From positions 1,302,001-1,366,000 of the forward strand of contig NZ_CP080095.1 of assembly GCF_019428685.1 (NCBI RefSeq): DNA of 64,000 bases, in the 5' to 3' direction. A model generated the notes under the pieces. The model had not been told where the DNA came from and made no database searches. It was given only the letters and a program-made list of their open reading frames with translations. A program made the translations under genes and the position numbers. Position 1 is the first letter of the stretch. Every line of letters begins with the position of its first letter. Shown piece by piece: positions 8,913 through 18,115 of the stretch. The stretch comes from Paraburkholderia edwinii. Lineage in GTDB: Bacteria > Pseudomonadota > Gammaproteobacteria > Burkholderiales > Burkholderiaceae.

Positions 8913-9410
8913 TCAAACCGTCTCTGCATAGCGCGGCCGCAGCGCAAGCGTGCGGCCCGCTGCGGCGGGCAACGCATCGGTCGCGACGAGCACCGGCGTG
9001 TCCGTGTGGCGCAGCAGCTCCTTATACAGATTCTCGCGAAAGAAGCTGAACAGGGACGCCCTCCGGTTGCCCACCACGAGCAGATCCGCGCCGATCTCGC
9101 GCGCGTGTTCGGCGATCGCGCGGCCGATCGTGCTGCTGCACATCGGCAGCACGATCGAGCGCGCATCCCCTTCGCAGCCGGACCGATGAATCGCCTCGAG
9201 GCAACGCGCTTCGACGGCATGTCCATACGCGTCCAATGCTTCGAACGTCGCGCTGAAATCGCAGGTCTCGGCGCCAACATACGGCGGCACCGGATCCACC
9301 ACATGCAGCGCGGTGACGCGCGCGTCGGTTTCGTGCGCGAGCCGGATAGCTGCTTCCAGCGTGATCGAATCGGGACGGGTACCGACTGCAACCAGAATGT
9401 GCCTGACCAT
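8913..9410 (-). CDS. Universal stress protein (UspA family)
   Basis: The product has 165 residues in one Usp domain. The first strand is HILVAVGTRPDSITLEAAIRLA, and the end is IGADLLVVGNRRASLF ... HTDTPVLVATD. The ATP-binding signature G-2x-G-9x-G-S/T is degenerate here (GNRRASLFSFF), so nucleotide binding is doubtful and the protein may be of the non-ATP-binding UspA type. The frame continues upstream for 58 codons without family similarity. ATG 9410, with GAGG upstream, begins the domain, so I use it. The role is presumed cytosolic stress endurance. Confidence 0.9.
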   Translation of the reverse strand: MVRHILVAVGTRPDSITLEAAIRLAHETDARVTALHVVDPVPPYVGAETCDFSATFEALDAYGHAVEARCLEAIHRSGCEGDARSIVLPMCSSTIGRAIAEHAREIGADLLVVGNRRASLFSFFRENLYKELLRHTDTPVLVATDALPAAAGRTLALRPRYAETV

Positions 9411-10278
9411 TTTGGGGCCTCGCTTTCGTGTCCTACCGCTTGATCCAGGGAACCTGCAGGCTTGCGTGAAGCCATGACCTGCATGATCGGCGCGGCGAAT
9501 TAGGCAAAAATGAGAGCGAAAAATCAGAGCGAAAAACAGAGGCACCCGGTTTGCGTCGCAGCGCGGCGGCCATGCGCGATGCAACGCAACAATTCAACTT
9601 CGCGAGCGAGACATTAAGCTGTCGGCGCCTCAGCGTTCCGTGCGCGAGCGAACGCATCGCGCCGCATTCCACGAAATCGGAGTTACGCGTAATGCATACC
9701 TCGTAAACCCGTTCTCGGAAGTGTTTTATTTGCGTTTTAGTACGCTGCCGGTCATTGTTTCCTGACCTAAAACGAATTCAGAAAATCATTCATCCGCTAA
9801 TGAGCGGGTTTTCCGGTGCAAGCCGCTTCGTATCCGCTGATGAATCGGGCATGCTTTTCAGTGGCCTGTTCATTCATGAAACGCTTTTTAAAAGACGTTG
9901 TGCGCGCAAGCAACGTTCAGTGTGTGCGTGGTTTCCGTGGCGGAATTCATCGTACAGGCAGGCACGCTGCGGGGCCGGCCATTGCGCTGTGTGCGTTAGC
10001 GTACTTTCACCGATGAAACGTTTCTTCGATGCGCTGCAAACGCGCATCGATGGTTTGCAACGTTTCCCTTGCAGGCAAAAGGTCGGCGTCGTTCTGGCAT
10101 AGACCTCGCTTAAGGCGTGGCCGCGCTAACCCGAGGTATCGCATTCACGAAGCATCGGGAGAGCGCTGTACATAAACGCCGCACGCGAGACCAGGAATTC
10201 CCCGATGTTTTTCAGTCGTGCCAAAGATGGCATGGGGACTTCCTTTGTCTGGAGCGCGGCTCCGACAAGCGAGGAACC
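9411..10278. other. 868-bp non-coding region upstream of the pga operon
   Basis: It runs from the start of the Usp gene to pgaA. The part at about 9660-9910 is clearly more AT-rich than the surroundings and is the likely promoter/control area for both genes. I could not pick one convincing -35/-10 pair. A stem CGATGCGC (10027-10034) / GCGCATCG (10042-10049) with a 7-nt loop lies about 230 nt before pgaA. Open frames here (e.g. 9755-10102) start at TTG or lack ribosome-binding sites and resemble nothing known. Confidence 0.6.
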
Positions 10279-12309
10279 ATGAAAAACAGACGCTCTAGCC
10301 GACGCATGCGGGCCGCAATCAAGGCGACTGCCTTGCTGCTGGCGCTGCTCGCGCGCGACTACTGCGCCGCGCAGCCCAGTGCCGCAGCGGATTCACCGGG
10401 GAATGTCGCAGAAGGCCAGATCATGACCGAACGCGACCAGATTCGCAGACAGGTATTCGAACTGGCGGGCGGCGGCTCGCCGCAGGTCGCGCTGGAACAG
10501 GCGCGCACGCGTCCCGATGCGTTCTCGCAAAAGGACCTGCTGCAGATCGAATCGCTTGTCGTGGTGACCGAAGTGCATTGGGGCCGGCAGCAGGCAATCG
10601 CAAGCGACGACCCCGACCGGCTCTCTCAAACGAAGTCCGCCCTGGCGCATATCGACGACATGCTCACGCGCATTCCCGAAGGCGACGAATACGCGGAAGT
10701 CCGCCGCGAAGTGCTTGCCGAACGTGTCGGCGCGTTGCAGGGCGTCGGCCGCATGAAGGAGTCCACCGCGCTCTACGAACAGCTGTCGGTTTCGAAGGAG
10801 CCACTGCCCGCGCGCACCTATGCGGCCGCCGGCGACGCGTACACGTATCTCGACAAACCGCGGCTCGCGGCGCCCGCTTATGAACGCGCGCTGCAAACGC
10901 CGCTCGACCCGCTCACGCCTTCGGTCGAACCGCATGTGTTGAAGCGCATCGACGTGCAGGAAGGGCTGTTCTTCGCGTACCTCGATTCGGGCCGGTACGA
11001 CACCGCGCAGCAACTGCTGAAGCAGATTTCCGCGAGCACGCCGATTCGCGCCGATCTTTCCGAGCATCCGGAAGATGTGAACGAAGACTATGGCCGCGTG
11101 AAAAAGCTGCAGGCGCAGTACCTGTTGTATACGGACCGCACGCGCGAAGGCGTCGAGGCGCTCGACGCGCTGCGTCACGAAGCGCCGTTCGACCCCGCGC
11201 TCATCAGTGCGCGCTCCGATGCATCGCTCGTTCAGCAGCGGCCGCACGAAGCCGAGAGGATCTACGCGGGCACGCTCGTCGATCACCCCGGTGATATCGA
11301 AACGCTCGCCGGGCTCGGCGAGACCGCGCTGCAGCTGAACCAGTACGATCGCGCGGCCGAGGTCAGCGCGACCTTCGCCGATCAGTTCCCCGACAACAAC
11401 ACGGTCAAGAAATTCCAGCGCGATTACGAGGCCTACAAGAGCCCGCAACTGATCGTGGCCGCGAACGGGCAGAAGGGCAACTCGGTCGTCGCCGACAACG
11501 ACTGGGGCGTCGACACGCAACTGTATTCGCAGCCGATCGCGAAGTACTGGCGCGTGTTCGCGCATCAGTTCAGCGGACGGGCGGATACCGGCGACGGCGA
11601 CAGCGTGAGCCGTGTGCGTAACGGCATCGGCGCTGACTTCCGTCTGAACGGTATCGATGCGGCGGCCGAAGTCGATCACTCGACGGGCGGCAACTCGTAC
11701 ACGGGCGCCACCGGCACCTTCGGTTACGCGCCTGACGACCACTGGCATTTCCAGGCGGGCTTCGACACGAACAGCAACGGCTTGCCATGGAAGGCGTATC
11801 AGGCCGGCATCACGGGCCGCACGCTCGGCGCAACGGCGCGCTATTCGGTGGATGACCGCCGCTACTTCGATCTGGCGTACGGCGTCGGCCGTTACAGCGA
11901 CACAAACCTGAACCAGCAGTGGGCGGCGATCTGGTACGAGCGATTCCTCAATACGCCGAATCATCAGGTCTCGACGTGGGTCGAGTTCAACACCAGCAGC
12001 AACACGTTGACCAACACGCCGTATTTCAGTCCGCCGCGCGACTACACCGCGCAGATCACCGCGATGTACCAGTGGACGCCGTGGCGCAACGCCGACAAGT
12101 CGTTTGCGCAACGCGTGTACGCGACGTTCGGCGGATACCGGCAAACCAATGTTGGCGATAGCGGGTTGTGGGAAGTGCGTCTCGAGCAGGCATGGCAGCT
12201 CGGCACGCAGGCCTCGCTCGCCTACGGGATCGGGGTGTCAAGCCAGCGGATGGACCGTACCCGCGAAACCAGCAAGCTGATTTACCTGAACCTCAACATT
12301 CCCTTGTGA
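10279..12309 (+). CDS. pgaA: Poly-beta-1,6-GlcNAc outer-membrane porin PgaA
   Basis: The product has 676 residues. A basic N-terminus and hydrophobic stretch (ATALLLALLARDYCAAQ) form a signal peptide. The region 50-400 is helical and repeat-like (TPR), for example PARTYAAAGDAYTYLDKPRLAAPAYERAL and LAGLGETALQLNQYDRAAEVSATF. Residues 420-676 are rich in alternating aromatic strands ending LIYLNLNIPL, as expected for the C-terminal beta-barrel. PgaA (HmsH) exports partly deacetylated PNAG across the outer membrane. ATG 10279 has GAGGAA upstream; the longer open frame from 10117 contains no signal sequence at its own start. It is the first gene of pgaABCD-glmS, with 6 bp to pgaB. Confidence 0.93.
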   Translation: MKNRRSSRRMRAAIKATALLLALLARDYCAAQPSAAADSPGNVAEGQIMTERDQIRRQVFELAGGGSPQVALEQARTRPDAFSQKDLLQIESLVVVTEVHWGRQQAIASDDPDRLSQTKSALAHIDDMLTRIPEGDEYAEVRREVLAERVGALQGVGRMKESTALYEQLSVSKEPLPARTYAAAGDAYTYLDKPRLAAPAYERALQTPLDPLTPSVEPHVLKRIDVQEGLFFAYLDSGRYDTAQQLLKQISASTPIRADLSEHPEDVNEDYGRVKKLQAQYLLYTDRTREGVEALDALRHEAPFDPALISARSDASLVQQRPHEAERIYAGTLVDHPGDIETLAGLGETALQLNQYDRAAEVSATFADQFPDNNTVKKFQRDYEAYKSPQLIVAANGQKGNSVVADNDWGVDTQLYSQPIAKYWRVFAHQFSGRADTGDGDSVSRVRNGIGADFRLNGIDAAAEVDHSTGGNSYTGATGTFGYAPDDHWHFQAGFDTNSNGLPWKAYQAGITGRTLGATARYSVDDRRYFDLAYGVGRYSDTNLNQQWAAIWYERFLNTPNHQVSTWVEFNTSSNTLTNTPYFSPPRDYTAQITAMYQWTPWRNADKSFAQRVYATFGGYRQTNVGDSGLWEVRLEQAWQLGTQASLAYGIGVSSQRMDRTRETSKLIYLNLNIPL

Positions 12310-12315
12310 GCCATC

Positions 12316-14382
12316 ATGGACAAGCTCAATCGCAGACGCTTTCTCGCTTTCGCCGCCGCGCTATCGGCCATGCCCGCCGCGCAGGCCGCGCAGTCGCGCT
12401 TCAATCTCGACTTGCTGCCGCAAGCCGATGCCGACGACGGTCTGACCTTTCGCGTGCTCGCGATTCACGATATACGCGACAACCTGCATGCGGACATCGG
12501 CTCGGTGGCCGACACCTGCGCGATCAGTACCGCAACGCTGAACATGCTGTTCGCGTGGCTCAAGGGCAACAACTTCCAGCCCGTGAGCGTCGATCAGATT
12601 CTCGCGTCGCGCAACGGCGGTCCGCGACTGCCGCCGCGCGCCGTGCTGCTTACGTTCGACGACGCGTACAAGAGCCAGTACACGCGCGCGTTCCCGCTGC
12701 TCAAGCAGTACAAGTATCCGGCGCTGATCGGCGTCGTCACGCGCTGGACCGATACGCCGGCGGCGGACCCCGTGCGCATCAGTCATAAGTCGGTGATGGA
12801 ACCCGGTTACTTCATGAGCTGGGACAACCTGCGCGAGATGGCCGATTCGGGTCTCGTCGAAGTCGCGTCGCACACGCACGACATGCATCACGGCGCGCTC
12901 GCGAACCCGCAAGGCAACGAGCTGCCGGCGGCCAGCGCGCACCTCTACTACCCTGAGCTGCAGCGCTACGAAACCGACGAAGAGTATCGCGCGCGCATTC
13001 ACGGCGACCTCGAGCGCAGCGTCGGGCTGATCCAGGCCAAGACCGGCGTCAAGGTGCGCTCCGCGGTGTGGCCGTACGGTATGTACAACCAGACGCTGAT
13101 CGAAGCGTCGCAGGCGCTCGGCATGGGCGTGCACTTCACGCTCGACGACGGCCCGAATACGCCGGACGTGCCGCTGACGAAAGTGCGCCGCCTGCTGGTT
13201 TCGTACGACTGGGACGTCGGCACGCTGATCGGCCAGATGCGCGTGGCGCGTGCTTATCGCGGCGAAAAGAATCCGGTGGAGCGCGTCGTCAATGTGTCGC
13301 TCGACGAACTGTATGACCCGGACCCGGCGAAGAGCGAGGACAAGCTCGGCCGGCTGCTCGACCGCATCAAGGATCTCGAACCGAAGTCCGTCTATCTGAA
13401 GGCGTATTCGGATCCGAACGGCACGGGCGTGGCGAGCGCGGTGTATTTCCCGAGCCGCCATATGCCGATGCGTGCGGACCTGTTCAATCGCGTCGCGTGG
13501 CAGCTGATCACGCGCGCCGGCGTGCAGGTCTATGCGCGCATGCCGCTGCTCTCGTTCCAGTTGCCGGCGGGCCATCCGGCTGCCGGACGCGTCGTCGAAA
13601 ACGCGATGGGCAATGCGCGTGTGCAGCGCCTGAGCCCGTTCGATCAAACGGCGCGCGCGACGATCGCCGACATCTACGACGACCTCACGCGCTATGCGAG
13701 CTTCAACGGCATCGTGTTCGGCGAGGACGGGACGCTGAACGAATACGAAGACGTGAGCCTCGCCGCGACCGACACGTATGCGACGTGGGGCCTGCCGCGC
13801 GATATCGCGCGCATTCATGCGTCGGACAGCCTGATGCGTCACTGGGCCAGCGCCAAGACGATGTATCTGACCGCGTTCACCGAGGAGCTCGCGCAGCGCG
13901 TGCGCGCGTATCAGGGCGGCGGCAACGTGCTGACCGTGCGGGCGCTGTCGGCTGAAGCCGTGTTCGATGACGATTCCGAGCGGCATTTCGCGCAGAGCCT
14001 CGACGTGTTCGTCACGAACTACGACTTCGTCGCGCTGTCGGCGTTTCCGGACCAGGCTGCCAACCGGGCCACTGGAGCAGCCAGCGGCCGCGAAGAGCGC
14101 GCGACGAACAGCTGGCTCGACTCGCTGACGAAGACGGTGCTCGCGCATCCGAAGGCTGGGACCAAGACGGTGTTCGAGCTGCCGGCTGTCGACCCGGCGA
14201 CGCAGCAGCCGATTGCATCGAACCTGCTGCGCGCGCAAATGAAGCGGCTCAACGCAGCCGGCGTCGTGCATCTCGGTTATGGGCCCGACAACTTCATCGC
14301 GAACCAGCCGGACACCGCGATGCTGCGCGACGTGATGTCGGTGCAAAGCACCTTGCGCTCGAACCAGGGGATGCTGGGCTGA
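12316..14382 (+). CDS. pgaB: PNAG N-deacetylase PgaB
   Basis: The product has 688 residues. The N-terminus MDKLNRRRFLAFAAALSAMPAAQA is a signal peptide; the RRRFL stretch could suit the Tat route. The deacetylase domain (about 40-300) has TFDD with D115-D116 and the metal site H186...H191 (VASHTHDMHH), with the same 5-residue spacing as the catalytic histidines of E. coli PgaB. The C-terminal half (about 310-680) is the glycoside-hydrolase-like PNAG-binding domain (LYDPDPAKSEDKLGRLLDRIKDL ... GIVFGEDG). E. coli PgaB is a lipoprotein; here I see no lipobox cysteine, which is worth noting. The enzyme removes some acetyl groups in the periplasm so that polymer can pass PgaA. Confidence 0.93.
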   Translation: MDKLNRRRFLAFAAALSAMPAAQAAQSRFNLDLLPQADADDGLTFRVLAIHDIRDNLHADIGSVADTCAISTATLNMLFAWLKGNNFQPVSVDQILASRNGGPRLPPRAVLLTFDDAYKSQYTRAFPLLKQYKYPALIGVVTRWTDTPAADPVRISHKSVMEPGYFMSWDNLREMADSGLVEVASHTHDMHHGALANPQGNELPAASAHLYYPELQRYETDEEYRARIHGDLERSVGLIQAKTGVKVRSAVWPYGMYNQTLIEASQALGMGVHFTLDDGPNTPDVPLTKVRRLLVSYDWDVGTLIGQMRVARAYRGEKNPVERVVNVSLDELYDPDPAKSEDKLGRLLDRIKDLEPKSVYLKAYSDPNGTGVASAVYFPSRHMPMRADLFNRVAWQLITRAGVQVYARMPLLSFQLPAGHPAAGRVVENAMGNARVQRLSPFDQTARATIADIYDDLTRYASFNGIVFGEDGTLNEYEDVSLAATDTYATWGLPRDIARIHASDSLMRHWASAKTMYLTAFTEELAQRVRAYQGGGNVLTVRALSAEAVFDDDSERHFAQSLDVFVTNYDFVALSAFPDQAANRATGAASGREERATNSWLDSLTKTVLAHPKAGTKTVFELPAVDPATQQPIASNLLRAQMKRLNAAGVVHLGYGPDNFIANQPDTAMLRDVMSVQSTLRSNQGMLG

Positions 14383-14449
14383 CCACATGCGCCCGTTGGG
14401 CGGGTCCTGCGACCTGCCCGACGGGCTAGCCTGGCAAAAGGGGAAAACA

Positions 14450-15781
14450 ATGAAAAACGCGATGGACCTGATCTCGAACTTCGTCTTCTACTATCCGCTG
14501 CTGATGGCGTATCTGTGGATGGTGGGCGGCCTGCTGCATTACTTTCTCGTCGAACGCAAGGACGGCGGCAAGCTCGCCGCGCCAACGCTCACGAGCTATC
14601 CGAAAGTGGCGGTGGTCGTGCCTTGCTACAACGAGGCCGACAACGTGCGCGAAGTGATCGCGAGCCTCGACGCGCTCAACTATCCGAACTACGAAATTAT
14701 CGCGATCAACGACGGTAGCCGCGACGAGACCGGCGCGATCCTGAACGAGCTCGTGAACGTGTATCCGAAGCTCGTCGTCGTGCACCAGCATCAGAACGAA
14801 GGCAAGGCGATCGGTCTTACCACGGCCGCGATGCTCAGCGATGCAGAGTATCTGATGTGTATCGACGGCGACTCGCTGCTCGACAAGGATGCGATCGGCT
14901 GGATGCTGCGCCATTTCCTCGACAACGCGTCGGTGGGCGCCGTAACCGGTAATCCGCGCATCCGCACGCGCTCGTCGCTGCTCGGCCGCATGCAGGTCGG
15001 CGAGTTCTCGTCGATCGTCGGGCTCATCAAGCGCACGCAGCATATGTACGGCCGCCTGCTGACCGTGTCCGGCGTCGTCTCGATGTTCCGCAAGCGCGCG
15101 CTGCAGGAGGTCGGCTACTGGAGCTCGGACATGCTGACCGAGGATATCGATATCAGCTGGAAGCTGCAGGTGAGCGGCTGGCTGATTCACTTCGAGTCGC
15201 GCGCGCTGAGCTGGATCCTGATGCCCGAGACGTTCCGCGGCCTGTACCGGCAGCGGCTGCGCTGGGCGAAGGGCGGCATTCAGGTGCTGTTCAAGTACGC
15301 GGGCGAAGTGCTGTCGCGCCGCAACCTGATGATGTGGCCGATCTTCGCGGAGTACGCGGTCAGCATCGTGTGGGCGTACTGCATGCTGTTCACGCTCGCG
15401 ATCATGGCCTGCAACGCGCTGTTTCCGATGCCCGAAGCGTGGCGTTTCGGTTTCGTGCCGCGCGGCACCGGCATTCTGCTGTTCCTGACCTGCTGCCTGC
15501 AGATTCTGATCGGATGCCTGATCGATCGCCGCTACGACAGCAACCTCATGCGCTATTTCGCGGACACCGTCTGGTATCCGGCCGCGTTCTGGGCGATCAG
15601 CATGATCGCGTCGGTGATCGCCTTGCCGAGCGTGATGATGAAGCGGCGCAAGCGCGCCCGCTGGGTCAGTCCGGATCGGGGAATTCGCGCGAGCACTGCG
15701 CTCGCCGCCGGCAGCGCCGCGCCGGAGCTTGCGGCACAAACGTCGTACAGCAATGCGCTCGAAGTCGATCAAAGCAGCTAA
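14450..15781 (+). CDS. pgaC: PNAG synthase PgaC (family 2 glycosyltransferase)
   Basis: The product has 443 residues. A membrane helix is at 12-33. The GT2 domain follows with VVVPCYNEADN (55-65), the UDP-sugar DGD at 139-141, TED at 230-232 and the processive-synthase QRLRW at 268-272. Further helices follow (IFAEYAVSIVWAYCMLFTLAIMA; TGILLFLTCCLQILIGCLI; FWAISMIASVIALPSVMM). PgaC polymerises UDP-GlcNAc into beta-1,6-GlcNAc at the inner membrane, with PgaD as partner, and this is normally stimulated by c-di-GMP. ATG 14450 follows AAAAGGGGAAAACA. The gene is 67 bp after pgaB. Confidence 0.95.
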   Translation: MKNAMDLISNFVFYYPLLMAYLWMVGGLLHYFLVERKDGGKLAAPTLTSYPKVAVVVPCYNEADNVREVIASLDALNYPNYEIIAINDGSRDETGAILNELVNVYPKLVVVHQHQNEGKAIGLTTAAMLSDAEYLMCIDGDSLLDKDAIGWMLRHFLDNASVGAVTGNPRIRTRSSLLGRMQVGEFSSIVGLIKRTQHMYGRLLTVSGVVSMFRKRALQEVGYWSSDMLTEDIDISWKLQVSGWLIHFESRALSWILMPETFRGLYRQRLRWAKGGIQVLFKYAGEVLSRRNLMMWPIFAEYAVSIVWAYCMLFTLAIMACNALFPMPEAWRFGFVPRGTGILLFLTCCLQILIGCLIDRRYDSNLMRYFADTVWYPAAFWAISMIASVIALPSVMMKRRKRARWVSPDRGIRASTALAAGSAAPELAAQTSYSNALEVDQSS

Positions 15782-15799
15782 CCCCTACGGAGGCCACTC

Positions 15800-16264
15800 A
15801 TGACTTTCCCGATTATCGACGTATCGAAGCAGTCCGTCGCAGAGTTTGAATCGCAGTGCACGCGTAGCCGCGCATGGCAGTTCGTCGCGTGGTATCGGGT
15901 GGTTCGTCCGCTGCTCGTGTTCGGCATCTGGTTTCTCGCGGTCCGTTATATCCGCTGGTGTCTCGAGCATGCGACGCCCGAGGAAGTGTCGCTCGAGGCG
16001 TTCGTGCCGATCATCATCGGCGTGGCGGCGGTCAGCGCGACGCTGATCGTGTGGACCATCGCGCGCCAGATCGATCTGTTTCACTCGGGGCGCCTGCGCC
16101 GCATGAATGACGGCGCGCGCGCCGCGGACGAAGCCGCCGCGCCGCCGCAAGCCGAGTTGCCGGTCACGGCCGCGGCGGGGCGCTGCCTTGTCGCTTATCA
16201 CGACGACGACGGGATGATTTCGCACGTCGTATCGATGCCGGAATACGCGCGGCAAACCGCGTGA
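15800..16264 (+). CDS. pgaD: PgaD-like PNAG biosynthesis subunit
   Basis: The product has 154 residues with two membrane helices: about residues 34-53 (VRPLLVFGIWFLAVRYIRW) and 71-90 (VPIIIGVAAVSATLIVWTIA). A cytosolic tail follows. Size, topology and position directly behind pgaC match PgaD, the small partner that together with PgaC senses c-di-GMP and forms the synthase. PgaD sequences diverge strongly, so the call rests mainly on context. The ATG follows ACGGAGGCCACTC. Gaps of about 20 bp on both sides support one transcript. Confidence 0.87.
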   Translation: MTFPIIDVSKQSVAEFESQCTRSRAWQFVAWYRVVRPLLVFGIWFLAVRYIRWCLEHATPEEVSLEAFVPIIIGVAAVSATLIVWTIARQIDLFHSGRLRRMNDGARAADEAAAPPQAELPVTAAAGRCLVAYHDDDGMISHVVSMPEYARQTA

Positions 16265-16285
16265 TCATAAGAAGGAGAAAACACT

Positions 16286-18115
16286 ATGTGCGGGATAGTG
16301 GGAGCAGTGGCGAGGCGAGATGTCGTGCCGGTGCTTACCGAAGGGCTGCGGCGCCTCGAATACCGGGGCTACGATTCGTGCGGCGTCGCGGTGTTGCAGC
16401 ATGGCGTGCCGCGCCGCGTGCGCAGTGTCGAGCGCGTCGCGAACCTGACGGAGCAGGTCGACTACGCAGGTTTGTCGGGCACGATCGGTGTCGCGCATAC
16501 GCGCTGGGCGACGCATGGTGCGCCCAACACGGACAACGCGCATCCGATCTTTTCGTGCGGCGAAATCGTGCTGGTGCACAACGGCATCATCGAGAACCAT
16601 GACACGTTGCGCAAGGAGCTGAAGACGCTCGGCTATGCGTTCGACTCGGAGACCGATACCGAGGTGATCGCACATCTGATTCACCACACGCGCAAGCAGG
16701 ATCCGACGCGCGATCTGCTCGTCGCCGTGCGGCGCTCGCTGCGCCGGCTGCGCGGGGCGTATGCGATCGCCGTGTTCGCGAAGAGCGATCCCGGTCTCGT
16801 GATCGGCGCGCGCGCGGGCTCGCCGCTCGTGGTCGGGCTGACCGATCGCGGCAATTATCTTGCGTCGGACCCGATGGCGCTCGCGGGCACCGCGGACCGC
16901 TTCGTTTATCTCGAAGAGGGCGACGTCGCGGTGCTCACGTGCGAAGCGGTGAAGATCGTCGATTGCGGCGGCGAGGTGGTGCGCCGCGAAGTGCAGACGC
17001 AGCGCGCGAGCCACTTCACGACCGAGCTCGGGCCGTACCGGCACTACATGCAGAAAGAGATCTTCGAGCAGCCGTCGGTGCTCGCCGATGCGACCGAGCG
17101 TGTCAATGCATTGACGCCGGCGCTGTTCGGCGTCAACGCACAGCGCGTGTTCGAGCAGGTCGATTCGCTGCTGATTCTCGCGTGCGGGACGAGTTACTAC
17201 TCGGCGCTGACGGCGAAGTATTGGCTCGAGTCGCTGGCGGGCCTGCCGACGCAAGTGGAAGTGGCAAGCGAGTACCGCTACCGCGACAGCGTCGTGAATC
17301 CGCGCGCGCTCGTGGTCGTGGTATCGCAATCGGGCGAGACCGCCGATACGCTCGCCGCGCTCAAGCACGCGCAGCAGCTCGGCCATAAGCATTCGCTGGC
17401 GATCTGCAATGTCGCGCACAGCTCGATGATGCGCCTGACCGATCTGCAGTATCTGACCGGCGCCGGCCCGGAGATCGGCGTGGCGTCGACCAAGGCGTTT
17501 ACCACGCAGCTCGTCGCGCTGTTCATGCTGGCCGCGACGTTTTCGAAGCAGCGCGGCATTGCCGATGCGGAGCACGAGGCGCGCTGGCTCGAGCAGTTGC
17601 ACCATCTGCCGGCCGCGGTGAACAGCGTGCTTGCGCTCGAACCGCAGATCGTTCGGTGGGCAGAAGACTTTGCACGCCGCGATCACGCGCTGTTTCTCGG
17701 ACGCGGGCTGCATTATCCGATCGCGCTCGAAGGTGCGCTCAAGCTGAAGGAAATCTCGTACGTGCATGCGGAGGCTTACCCGGCCGGGGAACTGAAGCAT
17801 GGGCCGCTCGCGATCGTCACGAACGAGATGCCGGTGGTTACGATCGTGCCGAACGACGCGCTGGTCGAGAAGTTGAAGTCGAATATTCAGGAGGTGCGGG
17901 CGCGCGGCGGGCTGCTCTATGCGTTTGCCGACGAGGATGCGCCGATCGACCGCGAGGAAGGTGTCAACGTAATCCGGTTGCCGGCGCATTATGGGCCGCT
18001 GTCGCCTATATTGCATGTCGTGCCGTTGCAGCTGCTTGCGTATCATACGGCGTGTGTGCGGGGCACCGACGTCGACAAGCCTCGCAATCTCGCGAAGTCC
18101 GTCACGGTGGAGTGA
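16286..18115 (+). CDS. glmS: Glutamine--fructose-6-phosphate aminotransferase (isomerizing)
   Basis: The product is 609 residues, full length. The mature N-terminus MCGIVGAV gives the catalytic Cys2 of the class II glutaminase domain, followed by [32 protein letters not shown] and [12 protein letters not shown]. Two SIS isomerase domains follow ([73 protein letters not shown]) and the conserved C-terminus NLAKSVTVE. The enzyme makes glucosamine-6-phosphate, the first committed step to UDP-GlcNAc, the substrate of PgaC. It lies 21 bp behind pgaD after AGAAGGAG. It is probably a second, dedicated copy beside the housekeeping glmS, which would lie elsewhere. Confidence 0.96.
   Translation: MCGIVGAVARRDVVPVLTEGLRRLEYRGYDSCGVAVLQHGVPRRVRSVERVANLTEQVDYAGLSGTIGVAHTRWATHGAPNTDNAHPIFSCGEIVLVHNGIIENHDTLRKELKTLGYAFDSETDTEVIAHLIHHTRKQDPTRDLLVAVRRSLRRLRGAYAIAVFAKSDPGLVIGARAGSPLVVGLTDRGNYLASDPMALAGTADRFVYLEEGDVAVLTCEAVKIVDCGGEVVRREVQTQRASHFTTELGPYRHYMQKEIFEQPSVLADATERVNALTPALFGVNAQRVFEQVDSLLILACGTSYYSALTAKYWLESLAGLPTQVEVASEYRYRDSVVNPRALVVVVSQSGETADTLAALKHAQQLGHKHSLAICNVAHSSMMRLTDLQYLTGAGPEIGVASTKAFTTQLVALFMLAATFSKQRGIADAEHEARWLEQLHHLPAAVNSVLALEPQIVRWAEDFARRDHALFLGRGLHYPIALEGALKLKEISYVHAEAYPAGELKHGPLAIVTNEMPVVTIVPNDALVEKLKSNIQEVRARGGLLYAFADEDAPIDREEGVNVIRLPAHYGPLSPILHVVPLQLLAYHTACVRGTDVDKPRNLAKSVTVE

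Noticed and set aside
9755..10102. 115-codon plus-strand open frame upstream of pgaA
   Set aside because: It begins at TTG without a ribosome-binding site, and the composition and translation look random. Treated as non-coding leader.
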